Shown: positions 38,201-46,869, numbered from the stretch's first letter. The stretch: 64,000 nucleotides of DNA from Oscillospiraceae bacterium (GCA_003343845.1 QAKK01000025.1:62001-126000); one strand, 5' to 3'. Notes: generated from the sequence alone by a model not told the origin. A program made the numbers and translations.

Positions 38201-38517
38201 TGAACGTAGTCAATAGCCGTACCGTAAGCGGTGACGTCCTTGAATACGGTGCTCGTCTTTTCTGCGTTCCAGACTTCAACGCGGGTCTCGCCCGAGAGAG
38301 TCTGAGCAAAGAAGAGAGCTGCCTGATAACGGGTAACGCCGTTCTCAAGCATGAGATTGCCCTTCTCATCGCCCTTCATGATCTTGAGGGCAACGAGGTG
38401 CTGTGCAGCTTCGGTATAATCAGCCTTGCTGTCAGCAGCACCGGTCGTAATGACTGCTGCGCTCAGGATCATGAGCGTTGCCATTACGAGGGCGAGAAAC
38501 TTCTTGAAATTTCTCAT
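35224..38517 (-). CDS. S-layer-homology (SLH) surface protein, paralogue 1
   Basis: 1097 aa. The signal peptide is FKKFLALVMATLMILSAAVI then TTGAA. SLH repeats occupy about residues 30-205 (EAAQHLVALKIMKGDEKGNL; YVQGAGIVAGRGNGVFGPDD; AAKKLNLTDNVEKVDFKAAL), which bind pyruvylated wall polysaccharide. The remaining 890 residues are a Lys/Asp/Ala-rich beta-type region ending FRVITK without a known domain. AAAGGAGAAAAAAC precedes the ATG. It is a close paralogue of the next gene upstream in order, spacing and promoter. It is probably an abundant S-layer component. Confidence 0.92.
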   Translation of the reverse strand: MRNFKKFLALVMATLMILSAAVITTGAADSKADYTEAAQHLVALKIMKGDEKGNLMLENGVTRYQAALFFAQTLSGETRVEVWNAEKTSTVFKDVTAYGTAIDYVQGAGIVAGRGNGVFGPDDAITYQDMLVMAVRALGYETADMKYPYGYILAAKKLNLTDNVEKVDFKAALTRGETSQIIWDMLNTKVAVVDPLSDKILYPDDTGLTDALIGKDGKKIPRKTLLEQSGYASGKIESVIVDFKAADKNNDFDVVTLEGGLEINAADLGITAKTPKISYMGLPVSLLIDCATEDFEGKYNVDPAESKANVVYADYETYTTVENLGKAGNIRVDSKALTLNGAKFSLDKYVFDLKLFDTDKSFADAWSSATSAENNEFLKNFHYDAKKGYDVDGANTYGKVAYRVIEDGYTDTSANKTYDVVELLYTPYVLGQYKVFNTKDATTSKNADFAAYSANYGETYKLFGSNATITDKTAAVSRKNGEAAKAVTVEGETVKSGDFVYYAYNDADNILTVALNCGNFQTGRLTSVASNGETVKISGTTYKMAVAVKPADIKKDYIGKLEVGKDNVKFLAIDGKIVKMSPISKDSTSASEGYDYAIISTDAETVASVLDLTKDQYNAALKAGVYVADKGAAVAVLDKTTGKWEVGYISGVASDYDATKEVFNVTTDVASMASFKDMGLTLDPVKEAAFAAAKAVLDTQDHIVAVVSEKDGAMVVADKMQGGSKVVASGRGENGITLTSAAKVTSYIYEISLDDDAAIMAADKKQRKTYTDTTRFIAIGGDTGVVATRVGAYSPLGDNNKFVGTAATFYAASSDLFVFVLDKSNKDNLETWSGKSATTTANYFMVMPNTTYDIEENADGKFVLVVKDLFDLKTLKTAADQTIEYTDANLKLLANAAGTVLKRDAKNVFAAVGNYTKLGTTLDIYKALVAGIKTSMDLCDGKKNHSGKDGNAICFDHLVMNGEFVGFGGTENANATYLKAKVITLDLTDIDTADYDYSAAYLAGVKYTEAIGKKYDYAAETDKGDLAFPINGDVVEDITAETEGVLNQMMVDFRNETVTIPAVDDGTAPVTVNVHYYGAKTEASGVATTIVFRVITK

Positions 38518-38586
38518 TGTTTTTTCTCCTTTACGAATTTTTTTGGATACCGCCGCACCTGTCGGTATCGGTTTTATCCTGATGTT

Positions 38587-38615
38587 ATCTTAAGCCATGC
38601 CGATTTTTTTTGCAA
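38587..38615 (-). promoter_or_regulatory. Promoter of SLH paralogue 1
   Basis: Read leftward, TTGCAA (38610-38615), 17 bases, TAAGAT (38587-38592). The promoter of paralogue 2 has identical hexamers and spacing. Confidence 0.75.
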
Positions 38616-38720
38616 TAGGTTTTGCCAAGATGTAACGAAACTGTAATAATAAACCCTATTTAGAAATGTTTCGGGCGGTTTTTTGTCAGAATGGTGACAG
38701 AATGGAGGGGGAGGGGGCAT

Positions 38721-38889
38721 CTCAGGCTTCCCTTGGGGGAGAGCTGTCAACGAAGTTGACTGATGAGGGGTAGCCATTCGCAGAATGGCGTCTCTACAGC
38801 ACAGAACGAGACTGCTCAGACGGATGTCTACGCATCCTACCCCTCATCCGGTGCTAACGCACCACCTCCCCCCGGGGGGAAGGCTTGGA
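38721..38889. repeat. Interspersed palindromic repeat, copy E (variant centre)
   Basis: The opening CTTCCCTTGGGGGAGAGCTG and closing CTCCCCCCGGGGGGAAGG are standard. The centre differs: GTCAACGAAGTTGAC hairpin, then GATGAGGGGTAG pairing with CTACCCCTCATC around GCCATTCGCAGAATGGC, and finally GGTGCTAACGCACC. It shares the fold but not the sequence of copies A, C and F. Confidence 0.75.
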
Positions 38890-38927
38890 TGCGACCGCTT
38901 CTTTTCCTATATCGAAAGTTTTTGCGG

Positions 38928-38962
38928 GGTCAAGGGGGCTTTTTACAAAAAGCCCCCTTGCG
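38928..38962. terminator. Hairpin between the SLH genes
   Basis: CAAGGGGGCTTTTT and AAAAAGCCCCCTTG form a strong stem with a 4-base loop. It works in either direction and may insulate paralogue 1's promoter. Confidence 0.75.
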
Positions 38963-38990
38963 TTTCCTTTCCCCCTCTCCGCAAGGCGCA

Positions 38991-39017
38991 AAAAGCTCCC
39001 CCGAGGGGGAGCTTTCG
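38991..39017 (-). terminator. Terminator of SLH paralogue 2
   Basis: AAAGCTCCCCC pairs with GGGGGAGCTTT; read leftward it is followed by a T-run, 21 bases past the stop. Confidence 0.85.
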
Positions 39018-39037
39018 CATTTGAGCCGCGCTGCGGT

Positions 39038-42000
39038 TCAGCCGCCGTAGGGCATGAGGACGCGGGCGACGTTCAGCGTGAGCGCGCCGGTGTTCTCATT
39101 GTATTCTGCCATGATCATCAGCATCACGGTGATCGAGGCTGCGCCCTCGTAGTCATCGCGGTCAGCCTTGGGCACGAGGATCTCCATGCCCGCGGTATCC
39201 AGGATGAACTGATCGAGCACGCCTGCGACCGGCTCGGTGATCTCATTTGTCACCGAGGTATCCAGCGGATAATCGTAGCCGAAGAAGTCCTCGCGGATCT
39301 CCACCTCGGTCGAGCCGAAGCCGTTTTCGCTGTACGCATGATTCAGCGCGAGGCGCGTGAAGTCATACTTGTCTGCGTCAAGTCCGGTTGCATCGATCGT
39401 GACGACCTTGGCAAGGACGGACGCCAGCGCGTCGGGCAGGTTCAGCGCGCCGCCGTCCACCCGGACGGTGTCCGCGTCGGTGAAGGTCAGGTCGGACGCC
39501 TTGATCTCAACCATGCCGTTCTTCGACTCGTTCAGCAGGCAGGCTGCCTTGAATGCGGCGAGCACGCTCATGTTGGCATGCGTGATCACGCCGTCCTCGC
39601 TTGCATACAGCGCCTTCGTGAGGTCGAAGCTCAGCACGGTGTCGGTGTTGAAGCTCTTCGACGCGACGACCTGCATGGTGCGGAGGTCGAGCAGGTTGGT
39701 GATGGTGACGGTGTACTTCTCCTTCACGTCCTCGCCGCTCGATTCGATCATCAGCTCGGTGTCGGCAAGCGGCGCATAGTAGGTCTCCGTGCTGCTGTGC
39801 GCACGGCTCTCGCCCCACGCCTCCATATCGGCGTAGCCGCCGGTGAAGACAGGCGCATCAAACTGCGCAACGATCAGATCCGAGGATGCGGCATAGAACT
39901 TCGCCGCGCCGGTGACCGAGAACTTCGCCTTCTGCACGCCGACGCGCACGCCGACGTTGCCGTTCTTATCCACGAGGGCGATCACGGTCCCGGCATCCAC
40001 GGTGACGCGGGATGCGGAGACGTTTGCATCCGGATCCGCCTTGATGTGGTTGGTCTTCGCCGTCGTATCCGAGAAGATAAGACCGCCGTCCACGGTCGCA
40101 TATTTCACAGCGCCTTCCGCCGTGCCGAGGTCGTACACGCCGTTCTTTTCACCGGTGACGGCGAAGATGCCGCCGCGGATCAGCGCGTCGCGCAGAGCAA
40201 CGTAGTCCGTGTACTTCGTGTAGGACGAACCGGCGATGTCGGTGTAGGTCGCGAGCGTGCCGATGCTGCCGCTCGTCTTGTATGCGTCGGTATCGGCATT
40301 GTAGCCGGCCGCCATCTTGTCGACGGAGACGAGCTTCCACGTGCCGGTAGCGGTGTCGAGCATCGCCAGCTGTACGTTGCCGTCCTTGTCGAGGACAAAG
40401 TCGGCGGTGTAGTTCAGCCGATCGGCGTCAACCTTCATGAGCTTTGCCAGCAGATCGCGGTCGGCGCTGACGATGGCGAAATCATGCGAGGTCCGCTTTG
40501 CCTCGCTGCTGTACGCCTCGAGGAAGACGATTCTGCCGTCCACTTCGACGTAACGGACATTGTTCTTGTCCTTCTCGTAGGACTTGATGATGGATTCGAC
40601 GGTGGAGCGGTTTGCCGCAAAGCTCGAGTAGGAGGCGTCAAAGCCGCCCTTGAAGCCGAAGCTCTTCTGCGCGCCGTCGATACGGACGCTCTCGCCGAGC
40701 GGATTGACGCTGTTCAGCTTGCCGGTGCGGAAGCCGCCCGCGTTCTGTGCAACGGTGAGAATGTTATCCACTGCGTTGTAGTAGTAGAACATGAAGTCGC
40801 CGGACTTCACGCTCTCGCCTGCGAGGGTCACGCTCTTTGCCGCCTCGCCGTTCTTCTTCGAGACCGATGTGGTGGCGGAGGTGACGCGCGAGGTCGTGCC
40901 GAGCAGCGTCTCAACAAAGTTGGACTTCACGCCGTCCTTGTTCTCGATCTTCTCCGCCGCGTAGGTACCGATCGTCACAAACGAGGTGTCCTTCGAGGTG
41001 AAGGCATCGCGCAGGGTGCGGGTGAAATACTGCCCGAATGCGTAAGGCATATAATAGATATGGAGCGTTTTGATCGTGTCGTCGCCCTGCTTCGTCTCGC
41101 GGACGATGAACTTGACCGCGCCGTTCGAGTTTGCGCCGGTGTAGCCGTCCTTTGCGGTGTAGGCAAAGTTTTTAAGGAAGGCGTCGCCCGTGGTCTTCGT
41201 CCAGCCGTCCTTCGTGAAGCTGTAGAAGGCGGTCGCGTACTTGTCGGTGGTGTACTTCACGCCGTCAAGCAGGATCTGCGAGGTGCCGTCCCCGTTTTTG
41301 ATGACGCGGATCTTGCCCGCATCGCCGAGGTTTTCCACCGTGGTGAGCGCGTCGCTGTCCGTGAAGACGATTTTCGCGTCTGCGTCGTCCTTGTCGACAT
41401 CGTACTTCGAGAAGAAGTCCTCCGCCTTGCAGTTGACGTAGAGCGTCATGGGCAGACCGAGGTAGCCGATCTTCGGCGTTTCTGCGGTGATGCCGAGGTC
41501 AGCCGCCGCCAGCGTGTAGGTTGCGCCGTTGTACTCGACCGTGACCGTGTCGGCTGCGTCCTTTTTGCCTGCCTCAAAGCCCTTGACCGTGACGGTCAGC
41601 TTGCCGTCGGCAAAGCCCGCACGCTCGAGGTAGGTCTCACGCTGAATTTTGCCGGGGCCGAGCAGCGCGCCGTATGCGGAGGCATCCTGCTTGCCGGGGT
41701 AGATCAGGTCGCCCGTGATCGGATCCTTGATGGCAAGCTCGGTGCTGAGCATATCCCAGACCAGCTGCGCGGTTTCGCCGCGGGAGAGCGGCTCCTTGTA
41801 GCGGATGCTGTCGATGTTGTCGGTCAGCCCCAGCTCGCGTGCCGCGAGGATGTGCCCGTAGGGGTAGTTCATATCCGCAGTCTCATAGCCGAGGGCACGA
41901 ACCGCGAGGACGAGCATATCCTGATAGGTGATCGGGTCGTTGTAGCCGTAAATGCCGTTGCCTCTGCCGAGGATGAACTTCATCCCTGCGAGGTAGTCGA

Positions 42001-42301
42001 TCGCCGTGCCGTATTCGGGCACGTCGGTGAAGACGGTGCTTTTGTCTGCGTTCCAAACCTTGGTGTCGGTGTTGCCGGTGATTGCCTGAACGAAGAACAA
42101 AGCAGCCTGATAACGGGTCACGCTCTTATCGAGCATGAGATTGCCGTTTTCATCACCCTTCATGATGCCGATTGCCGCCAGATGATGCGCCGCGTCGGTA
42201 TAATCCGCGCCGGTCTTTGCCGCGCCGGTCGTGATCACGACCGAGCCCGCGATCATCAGGGTCGCCAGCATGAGGGCAAGAAATTTTTTCAAATTTCTCA
42301 T
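39038..42301 (-). CDS. S-layer-homology (SLH) surface protein, paralogue 2
   Basis: 1087 aa, with signal peptide LKKFLALMLATLMIAGSVVI then TTGAA and three SLH repeats (about 30-205; AIGIMKGDENGNLMLDKSVT; YLAGMKFILGRGNGIYGYND; SRGETAQLVWDMLSTELAIK). It aligns along its length with paralogue 1, for example NVRYVEVDGRIVFLE against NVKFLAIDGKIVKM, and GVKYTTDKYATAFYSF. The N-terminal 200 residues are much closer than the rest, so the exposed body has diverged. AAAGGAGAACACAC precedes the ATG. Confidence 0.92.
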   Translation of the reverse strand: MRNLKKFLALMLATLMIAGSVVITTGAAKTGADYTDAAHHLAAIGIMKGDENGNLMLDKSVTRYQAALFFVQAITGNTDTKVWNADKSTVFTDVPEYGTAIDYLAGMKFILGRGNGIYGYNDPITYQDMLVLAVRALGYETADMNYPYGHILAARELGLTDNIDSIRYKEPLSRGETAQLVWDMLSTELAIKDPITGDLIYPGKQDASAYGALLGPGKIQRETYLERAGFADGKLTVTVKGFEAGKKDAADTVTVEYNGATYTLAAADLGITAETPKIGYLGLPMTLYVNCKAEDFFSKYDVDKDDADAKIVFTDSDALTTVENLGDAGKIRVIKNGDGTSQILLDGVKYTTDKYATAFYSFTKDGWTKTTGDAFLKNFAYTAKDGYTGANSNGAVKFIVRETKQGDDTIKTLHIYYMPYAFGQYFTRTLRDAFTSKDTSFVTIGTYAAEKIENKDGVKSNFVETLLGTTSRVTSATTSVSKKNGEAAKSVTLAGESVKSGDFMFYYYNAVDNILTVAQNAGGFRTGKLNSVNPLGESVRIDGAQKSFGFKGGFDASYSSFAANRSTVESIIKSYEKDKNNVRYVEVDGRIVFLEAYSSEAKRTSHDFAIVSADRDLLAKLMKVDADRLNYTADFVLDKDGNVQLAMLDTATGTWKLVSVDKMAAGYNADTDAYKTSGSIGTLATYTDIAGSSYTKYTDYVALRDALIRGGIFAVTGEKNGVYDLGTAEGAVKYATVDGGLIFSDTTAKTNHIKADPDANVSASRVTVDAGTVIALVDKNGNVGVRVGVQKAKFSVTGAAKFYAASSDLIVAQFDAPVFTGGYADMEAWGESRAHSSTETYYAPLADTELMIESSGEDVKEKYTVTITNLLDLRTMQVVASKSFNTDTVLSFDLTKALYASEDGVITHANMSVLAAFKAACLLNESKNGMVEIKASDLTFTDADTVRVDGGALNLPDALASVLAKVVTIDATGLDADKYDFTRLALNHAYSENGFGSTEVEIREDFFGYDYPLDTSVTNEITEPVAGVLDQFILDTAGMEILVPKADRDDYEGAASITVMLMIMAEYNENTGALTLNVARVLMPYGG

Positions 42302-42355
42302 GTGTGTTCTCCTTTTTCTTCTTTCGGCGCGGTCGCTGCCGCGTTCCGTGAGCTT

Positions 42356-42384
42356 ATCTTAGCAAAGAAGAAACCGGATTGCAA
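42356..42384 (-). promoter_or_regulatory. Promoter of SLH paralogue 2
   Basis: Read leftward, TTGCAA (42379-42384), 17 bases, TAAGAT (42356-42361), the same hexamers and spacing as for paralogue 1. Confidence 0.75.
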
Positions 42385-42504
42385 GGCTTGTCAGCAAGCT
42401 GTCAGCAAAGTGTTGGTTTGCGCGTTTTTTTGCAAGTTTGATTGTAAGATTTGCGCCTTTTTTTGCCGTGGGTGGAAGTGCGTGGGGCAGTGGTACATGC
42501 GGTT

Positions 42505-42545
42505 TCCGTTATTCTGTAGGGACCGGCGTCCTCGACGGTCCGCCT
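42505..42545. repeat. Second repeat family, single unit
   Basis: ATTCTGTAGGGACCGGCGTC then CTCGACGGTCCGCC: hairpin GGACCG/CGGTCC, matching the units at 11213 and 17136 in layout (TAGGG, inverted arms, closing CCG). Confidence 0.5.
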
Positions 42546-42557
42546 GCAAAAAGCAAA

Positions 42558-42603
42558 GAAGTCCGGAGGGAATCCGCCTGCGGCGGTTTTCCTCCGAACT
42601 TCT
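42558..42603 (-). terminator. hprK terminator with nested hairpin
   Basis: An outer stem AGAAGT(C)CGGAGG with CCTCCG(A)ACTTCT and an inner CCGCC/GGCGG stem. Read leftward it ends in CTTTGCTTTTT. Confidence 0.8.
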
Positions 42604-42622
42604 AACGCTTCACATTTCGCGT

Positions 42623-43573
42623 TTACCTGTTTTTATCCGTCTCATCCATGCCGAACTGCCCCATCAGGCGCTTGTTGAACTCCTCGGCGGTGTTGTAACC
42701 CATGCGCTTCTGCCGGTTGTTCATCGCCGCGATCTCGAGGACGACGGCGAGGTTTCTGCCCGGACGCACCGGGATGATGAGCGACGGCAGCTCGATGCCG
42801 AGGATCTCGGTGGTCTGCGGCTCCAGCCCGAGGCGGTCGTACATCTTGCCCTGCACCCAGGGTTCCAGCGTGACAACGAGGTCGATCTTCTCGGTGTCCT
42901 TGACCGCGCCCATGCCGAACAGGCGGCGCACATCGACGATGCCGATGCCGCGCAGCTCGACGTAGTGCCGGATGATCTCGGGCGCCGAGCCGACGAGCGA
43001 CTTTGCCGAGACGCGCTTGATCTCCACCGCGTCGTCCGCGATGAGGCGGTGACCGCGCTTGACCAGCTCAATGGCGGTCTCGCTCTTGCCGACGCCGCTG
43101 TCGCCGAGGATCAGCACGCCCTCTCCGTAGACCTCGACCAGCACGCCGTGGCGGGTGATGCGGGGCGCAAGCATGACATTGAGATAGGCGATCAGCGCCG
43201 CCATGAACTCACTTGTGCGCTCGGCGGTGCGGAGCAGGGGCACGTCGTACTTTTCCGCGCAGGCGAGCATGTTGGCGGGCAGCTCCAGACTGGAGGTGAC
43301 GACGACCGTCGCCGGGTGGGTGGCAAAAAACGCGTCCATCGCCTTCTCGACCGCCTCGCGCGGGCGCTCGTTGAGGAAGCGCACCTCGCCCTTGCCGAAG
43401 ATCTGGATGCGCTCGGCATCGAAGGTCTCGAAGAAGCCGATCAGCGGCAGTACCGGACGGTTGACCTCGTTGGAGGTGATCTGAATCTCGGATGCCTCGG
43501 TCGGCAGGGTCAGGGGTTCAAGCGCAAATTCGCGAATCAGGGATTCGAGGGAAATGCTGTACTTTTCCTGCAT
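42623..43573 (-). CDS. hprK: HPr kinase/phosphorylase
   Basis: 316 aa, hexameric enzyme that phosphorylates and dephosphorylates HPr on Ser46, the switch for carbon catabolite repression in Firmicutes. The P-loop is GDSGVGKSE (residues 157-165), the conserved pre-loop histidine is H142 in ITRHGVLVE, and the family signature ELRGIGIVDVRRLFG is present. Length is typical. GGAAAGGAACATCAT precedes the ATG. It is a single-gene unit with its own terminator. Its usual partner lgt is not adjacent. Confidence 0.96.
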   Translation of the reverse strand: MQEKYSISLESLIREFALEPLTLPTEASEIQITSNEVNRPVLPLIGFFETFDAERIQIFGKGEVRFLNERPREAVEKAMDAFFATHPATVVVTSSLELPANMLACAEKYDVPLLRTAERTSEFMAALIAYLNVMLAPRITRHGVLVEVYGEGVLILGDSGVGKSETAIELVKRGHRLIADDAVEIKRVSAKSLVGSAPEIIRHYVELRGIGIVDVRRLFGMGAVKDTEKIDLVVTLEPWVQGKMYDRLGLEPQTTEILGIELPSLIIPVRPGRNLAVVLEIAAMNNRQKRMGYNTAEEFNKRLMGQFGMDETDKNR

Positions 43574-43647
43574 ATGATGTTCCTTTCCCGCATCGGCGGT
43601 GACTTTCCTTCAGTTTACCACAAAGTGCGCGCAATTACAAGCGCGGC

Positions 43648-46600
43648 TCAGTTCTTCACGTCGGCGCCGTACAGCCGCCCGAGCAGCCGCACGACCACCG
43701 TCGCCGTCTCGGCGCGCGTGATCTGTCCGCCGGGGCGCAGCGTACCGTCGTCATAGCCGGAGATCAGCCCGGCTGCAATCGATTTTTGCAGCATTTCCGC
43801 CGCCCACGGCGCGATCCGGTCCGCATCCGTAAAGCCGTCAAGCGACGCGGATTCCGTCTCGTCGACGGTGCCGCCGAGGACGTAAAACGTCTCCTCGCGC
43901 GTGATAGCGTCACGCGGGGCGAAGAGCAGCCGCCCGTCCGGCGTGTCCTTGCCGTGCATCAGCCCCGCGCCGAAAACGGCGCGGACATAGGGCAGCGCCC
44001 ACGCGGCGATGTCCGCGCTGTCGGCAAAGGGCAGCTCGGTCTCGGCATACGCTGTCGGATCGAGGTTCAGCAAGCCGCAGAGGATCTTGGCAAACTGCTC
44101 ACGGCTCAGGCTGTTGTCCGGGTTGTAGACGGTTCTGCCGGTCTCGTCCTCGCTGCCGCTGACCACGCCCGCAAAGGAGAGCGCGTTGACATAGTAGGAC
44201 GACCAGTGCCCGGCAAGGTCGGCATAGCGGTTCGGGTCATACTGCTCCGTGAGCAGCAGCGGACCGACCGTGACGGTGCGCGCTGGGTCGGTCACGGCAA
44301 AGCCGAGCAGCGTTTTCAGCGTGAGCACGCCGTCCGCCGCTTCTGGCACAAGAGTGAGGAGCGCGCGCCCGTTGTACCCGGCGAAATCATAGTATGCGTC
44401 ATAGGTGTAGGTGACCGTCGTCTCCGTGCCGTCGGGAGCGGTCAGTATGAACGTGGCATAGGGCGTTTCCGCGGCGGAAATGCCGTCCGCCCACAGCCAC
44501 AGCCGTCTGCCGACAAGTCCGGCGCTCGAAAGCCCGGTGACGTTCAGCTCGACCGGGATCGGTTCGGGCACAGGTTCCACAATCGGCTCGGCAGGTTCGG
44601 TGGATTCGGAAGTTTCAGAGGTTTCCGCCGGTGCGGTCGTTTCAGCGGGCGCGGCGGTCTCCGCGGGCGCAGTTGTTTCAGCGGGCGCGGCGGTCTCTGC
44701 GGGTGCAGTGGTCTCCGCGGGCGCGGTTGTTTCGGCGGCGGGAGCGTCCGTTTCCGCTGCCGTTTCGGCAGATGCGGTCGTTTCCGCGGCGGGCAGGACG
44801 CGCGGCATCAGCACAAACGCGCCGCCCGCAGCGATGCCGCCGGTCTCCGCATAGGAGAGGGTATAGTCACCGCCGACCGCCGCCGCGCCGTTTTGCAGCA
44901 GACCGTCCAGCTTCAGCGGGGAAGCAGGCTCGCCGAACAGCGCCGGGATCACCAGCGTGCGGTCCGCCAGCACAATGGCAATCCGCCCGCGTGCGGCGGG
45001 CAGGGGCTCTGCCGGGGTCTCGGCGGGGTCGGTGGATTCTGCGGATTCTTTTTCGGCAGTATCATCGGCTTCGCCGGGGATCTTAATATCGGTCTGTGCA
45101 AAATAGAAGGTGTTGCCGCGCCGCGCACTGCCGATCGCCGCATTCTCGCAGCGGACCTCGGCAAGGTCGCCGTAGTACACCTCCGCGCCCTCCGCAAAGG
45201 CGCGGACAGTCAGCGAAGCCGTGCCGTCCGCCGCGGCAAGCAGGAGCGTCTGGTCGGCGCGCAGCTCGTCCACGGTATCGGTGACGCGCAGGTAGCAGGA
45301 CGCGCGCAGGGTCTTATCGCCGTACACGGTCTCAACCGTGAGGATGCCGCCGCCCTTGACTGCCGCAGGCGTGAAGCGGATCTCGCCGTCGGCGACTGCG
45401 GCGCTGCCGAGCGCATCGGAGATTGTGACGGTGGTGTTTTCCGCCGTCAGAACATGTTTAAGCGTCTCGCCCGCGCCGTTCGTGACGGTCGCGGTGAGGG
45501 GATATACCGCGCCGGCAAGCAGGGTCAGCGCAGGCTGTTCCAGCGTCAGCCGGGGCGCGGCGGACGCGGTTTCAGTCGTTTCATAGAGCGCCGCCGCGTT
45601 GGAAACCTTGCGTTCGCTGCCGTCGGAGGGGCGGTTTTGCACGGTCGCCTTGCCGTCCGCAAAGGTGACAAGCGCGGTCGAGCCGCCGCCGTCGAGGTTG
45701 ATCGCGTCGGTGCAGCCGAGCGCCAGGAGCGTATCGGCAAGCGCCGTGAGCGTCAGCCCTGCGGCGTAACCGGTGCGTCTGCCGTCGGTGACGAAGAGCA
45801 GATAGCTGCCGTCCGCGCGGATGCCGAACGCCGTGCGGGGCTGCCGGGTCTTCTCATGCTCCTCGTTCACCACGCCGTCGACGGGCTTGCCGTCCCGCAG
45901 GATGACGTCGCCGCCGCCGATCGCCGTGACCGCGTCGGTGAAATCGCTCTCGCAGGCGACGCGCACCGTGACGGTCTCGCCGACCGCAAGCGCGGCATAA
46001 TCCGCCGCTGTCGCAAGCGTATCCGGCACGGTCAGGACGGCGCATCCCGCGGGGATCTCGCCGTCCTCGACGCCTTTGCGCACTGCGGTGACCTCGGCGC
46101 GCACCTCGCCGCCGAGCGTGACGGCGTCGTCGAGCGCGAGGATATACTCGGTCGCGGCAAAGCCGGTCAGCGTCGTGGTCTCGCCGTAGTCGCGGGTGAG
46201 CAGGTAGACGCCGTAGACGCCGGGATATTTGTTGAGATGGCTGACCGGGAGGGTCGCGTCGCCGATCCCGATCGTGACCGTCTCACCGATCTTGCCGAAG
46301 ATCGCATTGCCGTCCTTGTCAAAGCCGACGGCATCGCGGTTGTCCGACGAGGAGAGCAGCCGCCCGTCCGTGAGCAGCACGCCCATCGGCACGCCGGTGT
46401 ACAGGCTGAAAAAGTCGGCGTTGACCGCTGCGGTCAGGGTCTCGCCGTCTGCGGCTGCCATGCCCGCCAGGGTCGAGAGCTTTTCGCGGCTGTGCAGGGT
46501 CGTGCCGAGGTTGACGGCAGCGATCCGCGCGCCGTTCGCGGGCGATGCGGTGACGGTGAATGCGGTCTGCACAATCTCGCCAGGTGCGCGGTTCTCATAG

Positions 46601-46869
46601 CGCGTGAGCGTTGCCGCCGCGCCGAGCGGAGTCTCGGTCATGCCCGTGATGCTGCCGAAGGCGCCGAGCCTGTCCGGGTAGACCGGCGCCGCCGGTTCGG
46701 CGGCAGGGTCCGGATCGGTCTGCGGTTCGGTTCCGGTATCGGAAGCGGTCACTGCCGTGGCGGCGGTTTCCGCCGCGGTAACGGTTTCGGCGGCGGCAGG
46801 AAGCAGCAGGGACAGCGCAAGTGCGAGCGCCGTCAGTGCCGCGGTAATTCTTTTGTATGTATACGTCAT
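43648..46869 (-). CDS. Secreted phosphodiester glycosidase (NAGPA-like) fused to SLH anchor
   Basis: 1073 aa. The signal peptide is KRITAALTALALALSLLLPA. Residues about 130-425 form a phosphodiester-glycosidase (NAGPA) domain with VNADFFSLYTGVPMGVLLTD, FGIRADGSYLLFVTDGRR and the signature NLDGGGSTAL. Beta-sandwich segments follow, then a low-complexity linker of alternating AAPAETTAPAE units (about 700-755) and three C-terminal SLH repeats (about 885-1073: GHWSSYYVNALSFAGVVSG; WALPYVRAVFGAGLMHGKDT; WAAEMLQKSIAAGLISGYDD). It probably trims phosphodiester-linked sugars at the cell surface. AAGGAATCCCGC precedes the ATG at 46869; the frame remains open to 47115 through the inverted-repeat leader. 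Confidence 0.88.
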   Translation of the reverse strand: MTYTYKRITAALTALALALSLLLPAAAETVTAAETAATAVTASDTGTEPQTDPDPAAEPAAPVYPDRLGAFGSITGMTETPLGAAATLTRYENRAPGEIVQTAFTVTASPANGARIAAVNLGTTLHSREKLSTLAGMAAADGETLTAAVNADFFSLYTGVPMGVLLTDGRLLSSSDNRDAVGFDKDGNAIFGKIGETVTIGIGDATLPVSHLNKYPGVYGVYLLTRDYGETTTLTGFAATEYILALDDAVTLGGEVRAEVTAVRKGVEDGEIPAGCAVLTVPDTLATAADYAALAVGETVTVRVACESDFTDAVTAIGGGDVILRDGKPVDGVVNEEHEKTRQPRTAFGIRADGSYLLFVTDGRRTGYAAGLTLTALADTLLALGCTDAINLDGGGSTALVTFADGKATVQNRPSDGSERKVSNAAALYETTETASAAPRLTLEQPALTLLAGAVYPLTATVTNGAGETLKHVLTAENTTVTISDALGSAAVADGEIRFTPAAVKGGGILTVETVYGDKTLRASCYLRVTDTVDELRADQTLLLAAADGTASLTVRAFAEGAEVYYGDLAEVRCENAAIGSARRGNTFYFAQTDIKIPGEADDTAEKESAESTDPAETPAEPLPAARGRIAIVLADRTLVIPALFGEPASPLKLDGLLQNGAAAVGGDYTLSYAETGGIAAGGAFVLMPRVLPAAETTASAETAAETDAPAAETTAPAETTAPAETAAPAETTAPAETAAPAETTAPAETSETSESTEPAEPIVEPVPEPIPVELNVTGLSSAGLVGRRLWLWADGISAAETPYATFILTAPDGTETTVTYTYDAYYDFAGYNGRALLTLVPEAADGVLTLKTLLGFAVTDPARTVTVGPLLLTEQYDPNRYADLAGHWSSYYVNALSFAGVVSGSEDETGRTVYNPDNSLSREQFAKILCGLLNLDPTAYAETELPFADSADIAAWALPYVRAVFGAGLMHGKDTPDGRLLFAPRDAITREETFYVLGGTVDETESASLDGFTDADRIAPWAAEMLQKSIAAGLISGYDDGTLRPGGQITRAETATVVVRLLGRLYGADVKN

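Noticed and set aside
38885..43756. 1623-codon rightward open frame across the SLH gene and hprK
   Set aside because: It is antisense to two strongly supported genes and two terminators, has no SD or domain, and its composition is that of a shadow frame.
44610..44790. Tandem short repeats resembling a small CRISPR or microsatellite
   Set aside because: They are in-frame codon repeats for the Thr/Ala/Pro/Glu linker of the glycosidase-SLH protein, with no unique spacers. No CRISPR array was found anywhere in the window.
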